Below are positions 30,173 through 54,490 of a stretch of DNA of 64,000 nucleotides, in pieces. The first letter of the stretch is position 1, and each line of letters begins with the position of its first letter. The stretch covers positions 49,742,727-49,806,726 of the forward strand of contig OZ022259.1 in assembly GCA_963978905.1 (NCBI GenBank), in the 5' to 3' direction. The position numbers and the translations under genes are program-made. The notes below the pieces were generated by a model, which saw only the letters and a program-made list of their open reading frames with translations, searched no databases and was not told where the DNA came from. The DNA comes from Trichostrongylus colubriformis (lineage: Eukaryota; Nematoda; Chromadorea; Rhabditida; Trichostrongylidae).

Positions 30173-31464
30173 TCCGCTGATGAAGCGTACGCGGACGACC
30201 TCCTCCTGCTGGCATAGCCGTGGTCAATGGGCTGGCATTTTCAACCGCAGTGCTATCTCCCGCCTTTGGTGTGCTTCAAAAATAGTATCAAATCGTTCAT
30301 TCTCACATATCAACTGTGATGTCATTTCTTGTATTGTATATAATATGGAACGCAACTCCTATTAATTTCACAAATAAATATTTCAATATGAAATATCAGT
30401 AATATTCAGTACGAATAAATGAATATTTATTTTTTAAAGCACGTTTGGAGGAGCTAGACTGCTCAACTGCTCAAGGGAATGGATAAACGCGTCAAAAGAA
30501 GTGCGGTTGAATTTTTTGAATAACAATTAGTTTACACATTAAGGCTTTTACAGCCCGTTTCGGAGCGCTTAATAGGGCGTGGCCTACGGACTTGGTTGAG
30601 TGTGTATCAAACTCTCTCACCCCGCAACACAATCTCACTCTCGCCACTCAGGCCACGCCCCATCTAGCAATGTGAAATGGTTTGAAAATTGATTGCATGC
30701 ACGAAGGCCTGGCTATGACAGCTTTTTTGGGACAACTTTCATTGCTAATGCTCCCCCCCCCCCCAGCTTTTACAGCTTTCCGTCGAATCACTTCACTTTA
30801 GGTTTGAATTTTCCCATCGAATTGACCTTCTCCTTCTGTTCCACCAGCTATCACGTTTAAGATTTTCATGTGCTCGTATTAAAATCTGCCCGAAATGCCC
30901 TGCGATTATTCACCATACACCCATTCTTTTTCTACACCTCAAACGCATCTCACCGCCCATTAGTTTCACTCAGATCTCGGCGCTATATGGATACGAGAGG
31001 TGGGGACCGTTTTTACCCACGCCGCAGCTCCTTCCTTTACCATTGGATTGGATAAAATCCATACCCACTGGCTCCCCGTCGTTTCTTCATGCTCGTCTTC
31101 CTTCAGCATTTTAATTAGCTGTGCTGGGATCTCGACTTAGATGCGCCGAAGCGCCACCCCCATGTTTACGTAGCGCCCAGGTTTTTGATAAGAATTTGTA
31201 TAAATGAATGTGGTTCTTGTAGAGCTCACCTGTTCACTTCAATAGGTGTTCTGTTCAAGCCAGCGGTTGGAGAACGAGGATCGATGTTGAGGATTCTTTT
31301 GTTGTCCTTTGGTGTTCCATCGGGACTATCCTACAAATGAATAAACTAGCATTCATTGGCTGCCATGTATTAATGGTAAATTAGTGGTAAACGTCTCTAA
31401 CCGCTACTGTGTCGCCCTCCGATACAATGGAATAATCGAGTCTCGCCGAAAGCCACTGTCCCAT
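30138..31464 (-). CDS. Small protein with CDCA3/Tome-1-like DPRSP...RTPI motif
   Basis: Three phase-consistent exons (31408-31464, 31230-31330, 30138-30273 on the minus strand) give 97 residues. The protein starts MGQWLS, a possible N-myristoylation signal, and has DPRSPTAGLNRTPIEV at about residues 36-51, then a Gly/Arg and Lys-rich tail (AGGGRPRTLHQRIMDKRKKE). The DPRSPxxGxxRTPI motif is typical of CDCA3 (Tome-1), an SCF-linked trigger of mitotic entry, where it occurs near the N-terminus and proline-directed kinases can act on it. Only the motif is shared; the rest is not recognisable, so function is inference. An acceptor ending TTTTCAG lies 33 bases before the ATG. The final 35 bases of the reading frame overlap the FPGT coding end on the other strand. 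It is a likely nematode gene that automated tools would miss. Confidence 0.72.
30577..30663. repeat. Fold-back GGGCGTGGCCTACGGACTTG, copy 1
   Basis: TAGGGCGTGGCCTACGGACT on the left and CAGGCCACGCCCCAT on the right form an inverted pair. The related unit at 51722-51868 has the same left arm and a longer interior. It lies in intron 2 of the small minus-strand gene. Confidence 0.7.
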
Positions 31465-31500
31465 ATGGATGCGCAGTCACTTCGTTAATAACTCTTTCTG
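31465..31500 (-). promoter_or_regulatory. 5' leader and candidate trans-splice acceptor
   Basis: On the minus strand, ATTTTCAG ends at 31498 and a 33-base leader follows before the ATG at 31464. All three frames of the leader are closed or lack a start, so it is probably untranslated. Confidence 0.5.
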
Positions 31501-32663
31501 AAAATGAAAATCTTCAATGATTCTACTAAGTATCTGAAAAAGAAAGCTGAAATTAAGATTAAGCAATAACAAAAGCGTGGCCACAAAAGGATGAGAGTGA
31601 CATATGTTCCGTTTTGAATTTAAATTCCGCGCCAGTTTAATCGTGTACAGTGCAGTGTCGTTGGGATTTATTTAGCATGATCGGTACGGATGACTAATCG
31701 TTTGACGCAGATTACATCAGTAATTACGATTTTTTGTTTGTTTGGGATGTGATCGGTGGTTTTTTTTTCAGGCAAGGTGTGTAACGGGTAATGTTGAAAA
31801 ACTTCTTGTTTTTTTTGCTAATTATAAAAGCTATGCGTCAGCGAGGTATTCGAAAGGATAGGTTTAATCAGAGATCACTGCTAATACTAAGTGATGGGTC
31901 ATATTGGCAGTGATATTATATTCAAATCTGCATGACGCATCAATTTTTGATGTGGGCCAAGTAAGCCTAGTATTGGGAGTCTTCAATTTAATGCGAAAGA
32001 CGGCACAATTAGAGTTTGGAATCATCGTCGTCCTGTCCAGTTTTCCGGCATTCGATTGTTTAAAATCGTCCAGATATTCAGTTGCTATACTCCCCTTTGT
32101 TGACGCTATTCTTCATTTGATAATCTAATGAAATCAAAGCCATAAAGTTAAGTTAAATCTTCATTTTTTTGTTTTTTTTTTTTGATTTTCATCAAATCGT
32201 ACACTACTACACTACTTTGAAACAATCACAATGTGTTGGCGATTTTATATAATTTGTATTCATGTGTTCGTTACTTATTCTTGGTTTGTTTTTCCGTTTC
32301 CGTTTATTAGTTTTCAAGTTGTCACATGTCTCTGCACATGTCTACTGAATAAATATATGAATAAATAAATCTGAGAATTCCTAATGACAAGCAGTTCCGG
32401 CTCATTTATGTGTAGAGTGAGCACTATTCCTGCGTTTTCGTAGAGTTCTCGTCATTAATGTGCGCGATGTGGACACAACTGTGAATCGATTCTTCTCTAA
32501 GAGTCGTCCGTTTTGCTTTCGGCTCGACATTCAACTAGATATGATGGTCGTTTCTATATCGTGACTTACTCATCACGGCATATATGTTGCGACTCTTCTA
32601 CTACAGATACCGGTTCTCGATTATTGATTTCGGAACCATCGAGTTTCAACTGCTGCTGACGTC
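31501..32663. other. Divergent intergenic region
   Basis: This is the shared upstream region of the minus-strand small gene and of CD2BP2. It is AT-rich with T runs. A plus-strand acceptor CTACTACAG ends at 32606, 57 bases before the CD2BP2 ATG, and could be a spliced-leader site. No further gene was seen. Confidence 0.5.
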
Positions 32664-35600
32664 ATGCCAAAACGGGTCGTTTCATTCGCAGATGACGTCG
32701 CTTCCGGATCAGGTACCTCTAGTAAAAGATCTGCTCTTACCATAGAAGAAGCAGCAGCTGAGGAATACGATCTGCCCGATGGTGATGATCGAGAAGTTCA
32801 GGTGGGTATTTCGAAACAGTCTACCTTTTTCTAAACATGTTCGTCACCTTGTCAAATTCTTTATCTTCTTTATCTGAGCTTCTTTTGTGATGCGCTAATC
32901 GCATGGTCATACAGCAACAGGGTGGTTTTCTCAAAACGAAAATCATTTTACTTTCCAATATCCTGATTTATTTTTTTTTTGAAAATGTAGTTAATATTCA
33001 CAAAAGACTTTCTTTTGTTCATATTCTTTTTTTGGGGTGGTTCCCGATATTTCCAACTTATGCTACTTTTTTTAAGAGTAATGGTGTACTGAGCATGGCG
33101 CCTCTAGTGTTCTGGTCTGAAGTTATTTTTGTTCCTAGTACCATCTTACTAGGGATGCTATGAAATTAGCCCTTCACCCGTTTGGTGAAAGAGTAGAATC
33201 ACTTCTGGAGATGGGATTGCACTGAAAGGGCTTTTTTGAATCTCTTTGAAACCGGAATGAAGCGTGACCAGCAGCTATAACGAACCGTTGCTCTTCTTCT
33301 GGTCTTCCTCTTTTTCTCTTTCAGTAATTTCATAGCTTCTTTCCCCTTTCTTTTTTCTTTTACCTTTACCTCCGCTCTTCTCTTTCTTAGCTTTGTTTGG
33401 TCTTTTATTTGATAGTGGTCTTATGATAACAACTAATTGTCCATCTGATTTTTGTTCAACATAGTTTTGCCTCTCAAGGTTTAACCGGATTTCGTTCAGC
33501 TCAGGTTCTTAGAACCGCTCATTTCGTTTAATCACCTTCTTACCAACGCGTCAGTGGCGTTACCGGTAAGCGACCGAATCTTGTTTTCAAGCCGGAATTC
33601 AAGAAAACGTGGCTGCGTACCTGTTGTGCTTATATTCATCTTTTGCTTCCTAAACACATAGGGCATATATCATAGTCTAGATCATAAGCTAAATCCGTGT
33701 TATCGTTTGATGTTTTTGTTTTGCTCACAGCGTATTCTTTTTCGCCTCTTGCGACTGTTAAAAAGAAAGTCCAATATGCTAAGCTCCGATTTAATTTATG
33801 TATTGATTTTCTCTTTTTTGGCTAATCTGGACCATGACGAAGGCAGCACTCATGTCTGACTTCCCTTCTACTTGTTGAGTTCTTTAAAGCGCGTTAGCTT
33901 GCACCCATTCTTTTCTTCCATATACGAACAAAATCATCGATCCTTGGCAGTGCGAGGGACATCAGTTCCAGGATTTCACAACCGCAAACGTCGCTTTGTA
34001 TCGTAAACTGCTTCATACGCTAATCGCTTAGCAAACATTGCTCTGAGATGCGTTAGCACGCTCCAAGGTTTTTTTTACATCGAATATGTCTTGGTACTGG
34101 GTTCGTTGACATCTTGTATCAAATCAAACAATGTCCTGACTCAATAGACTAATTCAAATATACAGTCGAATTTAAAATGGGATCAGCATAATAAAAAGTG
34201 AATTTAATTCCCATTTTAAAACCATTACGTTGTAGTATTGTTTGCTTTGCAAGTGATGACTCCCTCAATGTCAATAAAAGCTATGTAAGAATGTTCAGCA
34301 TTGGTTTCTAAAAACTCTGAACATCAAAGAGTAGAGAATTACCTCTATGACGATCAGGTTGTTCGCGGAGAGTTTTTGAGCAGAAAGGCTTTATTGTTTT
34401 CTGCTCTTCTGAAACGCTATTTTTACTAGCTCGTGGAACTCTTGACTCTCTTTTTATTTTTTTATTTTGTTTCATTTTTAACATTTCCATCAGTGAACAT
34501 GGGATGATCAACTGTTTTGGAAACTTTATCCACAGCGTTTTAAGGAGGAAGAAGAAGAGAAGGAGAAGAAGCATACACTGGATAGTGATGAAGAAGAAGA
34601 CGATGATCATAAAGAGCTGGACATGAGAAAGGTTATTACATTTCTTTTTTTGTTGAAGTTTCGTGAGTTATTTTGAAGAACTTTTCGTTGTCACCACCTC
34701 CTTTTTCGTAATTCTTTTTTATTAGTCCTACTAGCTATGTTACTCCGAATCAAATATGTTCCTAGGTCGAAGGTCAAGAAGACTCTACCTTGGATTTTGA
34801 TGGTTCAACAAAAATAACGGCGTTCAATATGAAGGAAGATCTGGAAGATGGCCACTTCGATGACACTGGGAATTTCATTTTCAACAAAAAAGAAAAGGTG
34901 TTGGTTGCGACTAAAGGATTTGTTTAAGTTGCATATCCTTTTTAGTTTTTAATTCCAAATTTTATTCGATACATCTGTGTTTTTGTAGGAAATCAAAGAC
35001 AACTGGCTAGATGAAATTGATTGGTCTAAAGTCAAGGAAAAGGCTGGCGATCAATGGCAGCAGTCGAATGTATGTGATTTTTCTATTCTATTGATTGCGT
35101 TTCCCATATTATCCATACGTGAATATGTTTAGGACCAAGATGACGAAGCTCCGCCGCCGGTACTAAACGACATTCGTCGAAAAGAAATTTTCACTGCATT
35201 GATAGGCATTGTAAAACCGAATCAGACTGTAGCTAAAGCTCTGTCGGAGCTAAAAAAGGCCAAAGGTTTGTGTGCCTGTGCTGTTTTGAATTTTTTCTGG
35301 TCAGATGTCCACTTCTTCAGTTTTATTTTGCGCCGTCCAGGTTTAACAGCCGCAGAAGAACGTAAATTACGTTGGAAGGCAAAAAAGGAGGGCAAGACGA
35401 TAGGAGAATCGGATTCACAAAAAGATACAAGGTTAATCAGTGGATTGGCGGACGAATTAATCTCAGCTGGGCATGTGAGTATCATTCGTCTTTCTACAAC
35501 GCGGCCTGGTGTGAAGAGTAATTCTAATAATCTTTTACCGTAGTATTTTCTTTTTTCTTCATCTTTGCTTCTAACGATTTTGAGTTTTTTTGTGAATGAA

Positions 35601-37098
35601 GGAGACTATTAGAAAGATTTATAAATAATTAGATATTAGACTATTATGTACCTACCTTACCTTCCTTGAATCATCTCTGTGTTTCCTCAATTCACAAACC
35701 TACCTTACCTACCTTTAATGATCTCTGTTTTTCTTCAATTCACAAACCTTTCATTTTCATTCATCTAAATGAATTCTTATTTTACATCCGACATTTGGAG
35801 CCGTCTTGATATTCTTTACAGTCCATCAATTCTAGTTCAAAATGCGGTGCTTAGAATTCCTTGTTTTTATGATATAGAAGTTGCTTTTTTTATTGGCCTG
35901 TTGTAAAATCTGTTCAAATTTAGAATTATTCAATATTCCTGTTCTCCTATTTTCCAAAAGTAGTTTAAGTATAAGACGATTGAAATCACGATCGAGCGTG
36001 TACATGCTAATTCATCATTTTTGCGTAGACTGGTCCAGCTTTTATGTACTTTTTCACTAACGCTAAATTTTGCGTGATCGTGCACAAGTCTTTGAAGTTC
36101 TCGCTCTCGTGGGAGGATCAAACTCCCCATTATGCGCGCCCGGACCAACCAAGCCTTCTATCCCTCCAGGGTAGGTGAATGGTACCGGCCTCATCTGGGA
36201 TTAAAAAAGCACTAATTTGTACGCGGCTGGCCCCCGCAAGCGCCTGATTCTGAATAGATAGGAATGCGCAGCGCATCCACAGAGGATTGATCAACGCCTG
36301 AACCCTATTCTTATCCTTCAAATTTACTTTACTAACTGAATGGATGTAGGACTCTGTGTTGATCGAGATGACTTTAGTGGTGGTCTCATTTCAGATGGAC
36401 GTCTATGAATGGACGCGGGAAAAAATCGAATTCTTTTTGAAGAAGATGGAGAGTTCCGCTGTTGACTCACTTGATATGTTCTCAGACGAACCAGGTTGGT
36501 TGTGAAATTCTTCATATCCTCTGTCTTCCTTCCAAACTCTTTCATTATGTCGGTTTGTTGGGACATTTTTGTAGCGAAATATTGAGATTTTTAAAAAATC
36601 AAATGCCGAAGTTCATCTTGAGGAACCGTTATTTTATCTCAAGTATAAAGACTAGAAAGAATCCAAGAGTTGTAAAAAGTGTTCGCGCCCTTCATACGTC
36701 GCTTCTGAGGGTTTTTGATGGCTTCTGGGAGAAGGTGTCTTTCGAAAAACATTGAAGAATTCTGCTGATTATTGTTTAGCGACTAATACGTCTACATCCA
36801 CTGAAACTTCCAATACCGTTTTCGATGAGGAGGAACAGAAGTGGGAATACAAGGAGTCTGATACAGCTGAGATTCAGGTAGCTTTGAATTTAAATACTTT
36901 TAAAGTTTGTCTTGATTCATGCACTACACGTTGTTTTTTCCGTCATCGCAATCATATATCATGCAGGGTCCATTCACTTCATCGGAAATGGCAAGACGGC
37001 AGCAGAATGGTAAATTGGCCAGTGGTGGTTTAGCGAGAAAGTGCGGAACTGCCGGTTTCAACCCGGTGGCACGTATTGACTTTGATTTATATTGCTGA
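32664..37098 (+). CDS. CD2BP2: CD2BP2/LIN1-like U5 snRNP GYF-domain protein
   Basis: Exons 32664-32801, 34536-34631, 34766-34897, 34989-35069, 35134-35265, 35341-35474, 36395-36494, 36780-36877 and 36967-37098 encode about 347 residues. Landmarks match CD2BP2: basic MPKR start, KHTLDSDEEEDDD, EDGHFDDTGNFIFN, WLDEIDWSKV, LISGLADELISAG, SLDMF, then the C-terminal GYF domain (WEYK, GPFTSSEM, ending RIDFDLYC). The family binds proline-rich spliceosomal proteins and belongs to the U5 snRNP in the nucleus. The classic GYF Trp/GYF cluster is weakened (ARRQQNGKLASGG), as in other divergent members. In exon 5 the frame before CCGCCGCCG (35151-35160) and the frame after it differ by one base, so the gene as given is interrupted. 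Rab-35 follows 256 bp downstream. Confidence 0.9.
32802..34535 (+). other. CD2BP2 intron 1
   Basis: This 1.7 kb intron is T-rich and unremarkable. No open frame carries a recognisable domain and I see no inverted-repeat element in it. Confidence 0.5.
35651..35746 (+). repeat. 48 bp tandem duplication
   Basis: Two 48-base units beginning CCTACCTTACCT and ending TTCAATTCACAAA or a one-base variant lie end to end (35651-35698, 35699-35746) in CD2BP2 intron 6. Confidence 0.85.
36095..36330 (+). repeat. tRNA-derived SINE-like repeat, copy 2
   Basis: It shares ACCAACCAAGC, ATCCCTCCAGGGTAGGTGAA, GCGCATCC and a TTATCCTTC end with the repeat at 25340. A box B-like GGATCAAACTCCCC is at the left edge. 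It lies about 65 bp before CD2BP2 exon 7. Confidence 0.6.
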
Positions 37099-37354
37099 AA
37101 TTGATTCCAGATGTCGTTTCGTTCTCATATTAGTTGTTCTTTACCTCGCACCATTTACAATGTGCTGTCTGTAAAAAAATCAAGATTGTTCGTTTGATTA
37201 TTAAATTTCTTATTCAGGGATCTCTTGGTAATTGTTTTCATAAATTCCTTGTAATGAAGTCTCTTGTATTGATTTTGACGAATGAGGTTGCTTACCACGT
37301 ATTTATATTTAATGCCGTAATGAATTCGAGTTATGTTATAGTGTTTACAGTCTC
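37099..37354 (+). promoter_or_regulatory. Intercistronic region with candidate spliced-leader acceptor
   Basis: Between the CD2BP2 stop and the rab-35 ATG lie an ATTAAA poly(A)-like signal near 37199 and an acceptor GTGTTTACAG ending at 37350, four bases before the rab-35 start. The layout is typical of a nematode operon. Confidence 0.55.
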
Positions 37355-50764
<13,410 letters not shown>

Positions 50765-53700
50765 TGATCGCTTCGATATAACGTTCTCATCGCGAGCAGG
50801 CATATACCCGGTAAATGCTTGCGTTGATGACGTTACTCTGATCTTTTCAAAATTTTTGAATATTCCTTATCACCTTGGTACACAGAGGTGGGGCGTTATT
50901 CATAGCACTTATCTCTCATCGACTCGATGTTGGCCCAGAAGGCTTACGTTTTGTTCTGAATTCCTGTTCACTTTTGAGCAGGCACAAGGTACAAAGTGTG
51001 AATTTGGAACCTCTGGAAAGTACATTAGTGAATATTTGTAAGCAGGTCTGATAGAAAGTCTGTCGTTCATTTTATCCCTGAACTTTGGCTTAGTGATTTC
51101 TGGATTTTTGTTACAATTTCTTGTTTTATTTAAAGACAGCGGGAGCAATATTCGGATTTTCGTAAGTGGAAAAAGAGATCTTCCTCAGTGCGGCAATAAA
51201 GAAAATGAGTTGAAATGGCGAAAATCGGAGAACTTTGGCTAGTGACCCCTCCCTCCTCCCCCCGTTGAACCTTGCGTAGACGTGTTCAGTATCGAGCCGC
51301 ATTACTGAGTATCGATCGAAGCAACGTCGATTTGTGATAAGTGGCAGTGATACGCAGCTAAATGCCGCGCTCGATCATTAGAGCGGCCTGCAATGGAACA
51401 GCCTGCTGCACGCTGTGGGCTCTGTTACGTTTCAAACGCTGATTTCATAGCGTGTTGCCCACACATTTTCTGGGGACCCACGGCTATATCACGCCGTTAC
51501 CAACTCTTGAGCATAGGAATTTGCTTTTGCCGACTTTAATTTTCAAAATAGTGCTTATTGTTATGATGGTGATGAAGTTCCATCTCAAATACCAAGGTAG
51601 AGCCTAGCGTCGAGAATTTTTTAGAGAAATACGACCGCATCCCTCCCTTCCCCTTCCGTGTCCACACTTTCGACGCCACCTATCCTGTACTCAAGGGATC
51701 CCTAGAATGCAGTCCATATCCCGACGGCTGGCAGGGCGTGGCCTACGGACTTGAGTGTGTGGCGAGAGTGAGAGTACGTGACGAGTGTGAGACTGTGTGG
51801 CGGGGTGAGAGAGATCGATACACGTTCATCTAAGTCCGTTAGGCCTCGCCCTGCCAGGCTTTGGGAAATGGACTGTCTATGGTGACCTATGGCATAATGG
51901 CCACTAACCTTCCCACTCGCACAGTGGTTTTTGAAGTGCTAGAATTTTCTCAAATAATTGAAAATGTTTGAGATCCTGCGACAGTATGGTATTTTGAGAG
52001 TCTTTGTTTGAATGATGCTCCACTTTTGTACGGTTTTAAAATCAAATAGTCATGAATGAGGATTTCATCACGTTTTTTTTCGTATTCACAGCCCCTCCTC
52101 ATCACCAGAGTCATTCCGTAGCCATGCTTAATGATGAGTGAACGAATGGAAAATTATATGTATAGTAATTTTGGAAATGTTATTTTTATCCGTTTGTGGT
52201 CTCTCTTTCCGTTGTTCTCTCGCTCGTGTGCCACATAACGTTCAGATGTAAAAGATGGTAATCCTCTGTCGTGTAGAAAGCTTTGAGATTCGATCTATCT
52301 CCTGTACTCGCATCGCCTCAGCTCTTCGTCATCAAGTGAATAGCTGATCTATATCGCATAAAATCGCCTTATAAGTAACGACTGTTCCTTTGTCGCTATC
52401 GCTCTTCCATTGCTACGGTGAAAAGTTTGAAAGTTGCTGACGAAAGATATCGAAAGATGATGCTCCTGTCAGTTGTAATGAACGGAGGCGGGCACCATCT
52501 CGTCTCTGATTGGGCAGTTGTTTTCCGATTTCTCGTCGCAATTCGCTATCAAGCTCTTCGCCATAACCTGACTGACAAGTGGTTCAGTCGAAGTGCAATG
52601 CGTGCATGTGTTTTATTTTCAATAATAGTGATCTTTCCTCTTTCAATTATGCTTCCATTTTCGATGGTCGCTTTTTCAATGTAATTTTTCAATGTGATTT
52701 TTCAACAATAAATGTTCCGTAAATCGTTCCTCATATTTCGCTTCTCTCAGGTTTGCCATATGTACTTGTTATGTGTGTGTTGCGAAAATTGGTACGGAGG
52801 TGAGGTGAGGTTGAATAGGTGTCTTTCAGAAATTCCTGAGCCTTGCCAGTATTGATGAAACTATGATAAAGCATGCCAATGGATCCACCGGGCGTGAATG
52901 CGAATTTTGTAAGGTTGGGTTTTTTCCAATGTGCATTATTTTACTCATGCTTATTGAGTAATTAATACTTGACTCATTTTCACTATGTGATAAAAAACCA
53001 TAAGAATCAATAAACAGTGCTTCGCGCAATATAGGTAATGACTATGACAATTTGACTGGTCATGGAGGGAGGTAATGAAGGTTAAGGTTCGAAGGGAACT
53101 GTATGTGACGTGTTTCGGATGTAGGACATTGGAAGCTCTGCGCTGGCTGGCTGATGCGCTACAGATGAGATCAGCCTCATAGCATGCGCGTCACTTGCTT
53201 CTGTCTCTAGTCCTAGATCTGCGTGACTCAAACGATATGGCGTTAATGCTGGCAACAAAAATAGAATCAGTGAAAAGTAGCGATTTTACTTCTCGAGCTT
53301 TGGCTTTTATATTTCTTTTCTACGTACCTACTACCACACTTTATTAAGTGTTGTAGGTTTCAGTTCTACACCTGATAATGTTTGGTAATTTTAACAGCAT
53401 TACTGGCAAGGATTAGGAGAGCTTTGTCGATGGCTGGTACTGGGACTGCCCCAAATCCATCTTACGTTCGGAATCGTGGAAATTTGTAGGTTACTGTACT
53501 AATGCATGCTACTGTGCCTTCTTTGCGTAGCCGAATGACGCTTTAAGGCACCAAGACGGCTGATTTCAGTCGATTTTTATGAAAGTAGAGGTGGAGCAGG
53601 TAAAACTGGAGGAAAACGAAATGAGACAGCGGTCAAAAACTCTAAGAGTAGTACCACCTTGCCACCACGTATCTCACTTGTCTTCTAAGAGGATGGGTTT

Positions 53701-54149
53701 CGCATTCTCTGTATCACTGGAGAGCACGGCGCAAAGGCTTGGTCATTGCCCCGCTCACTACAGCTATTCAACTGGCTCCTCGCCGGCGCAAGACGGCAGG
53801 CCCATGTGAAGGGAACTGAAGATGCGTTTTCCAACGTGAACCGCGCCTCAGATAGTCTCCTTGACACTACTGCATTCACAAATAGGAAGGTGACAGTGGA
53901 AAACTTGACTTTCTGTATCATAAGAAAGTTTTCATAGATAAGATAGATATGAAAGACATAATCTCCATTACTGGAAGCGCGTTTCTGTAATTACTGTCCC
54001 TCGCGGTGAACCGTGGAACAGTTGGCCATTGGTGACTCCTCCTCCTCACATGGTCGACAAGAACACCTTGATTGCCTTGGGGCAGTGGGCCCGGATTTGA
54101 TCCTCATATTATGCCAGTGGGAATGGCGCCACCACCCCCTTCTTTGAGC
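50765..54149. other. 3' UTR of rab-35 and intergenic DNA
   Basis: Rab-35 message probably ends after AATAAA at 51195. A fold-back lies at 51722. A plus-strand open frame at 52418-52684 ends in a hydrophobic stretch and is followed by AATAAA near 52706. I cannot join it to other exons or name it. The remainder to 54149 shows nothing recognisable. Confidence 0.4.
51722..51868. repeat. Fold-back GGGCGTGGCCTACGGACTTG, copy 2
   Basis: CAGGGCGTGGCCTACGGACT is paired with AAGTCCGTTAGGCCTCGCCCTG about 100 bp later in inverse orientation, with GAGAGTGAGAG-type sequence between. Confidence 0.8.
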
Positions 54150-54480
54150 ATTAAAGGAATCGGAAGGTGTCCGAAGAAAGAGGAAGATGCAAAGAAAGAT
54201 CGTTTTGTTGCCAACATTCAAGGTTAGAAGCGATAATGGGTGAGAAAACCCGGATTGAAAAGCGCGATGCTGTGGCGTGTATTCGCATCACATTCGCATC
54301 GCTTCGAACTGCGCACACTGACTTTCCGAGTTGTCCGTAGTAGAGATGTCATTTGTTGTATCGTAGAGTGTATTTCACTCATTCTTGATGATGTGAAATA
54401 AGTGAAACAACACACAGCAACAAACAAATACAACAATTAATTGAAGAATAAGCGAAAGCGTGAGAAAAGTGTGATAACAA
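54150..54480. repeat. Dispersed repeat, copy 2 (with 21.5 kb)
   Basis: AAGGTTAGAAGCGATAATGG, ACACTGACTTTCCGAGTTGT and a 3' part with GAAGAATAAGCGAAAG match 21474-21680 and 48465-48560. It ends about 10 bp before the proposed start of the FDXACB1-like gene. Confidence 0.65.
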
Positions 54481-54490
54481 TTAAAACCTT

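Noticed and set aside
52418..52684. 88-codon plus frame with hydrophobic end, followed by AATAAA
   Set aside because: It could be a last exon, but no upstream exon in phase or family resemblance was found.
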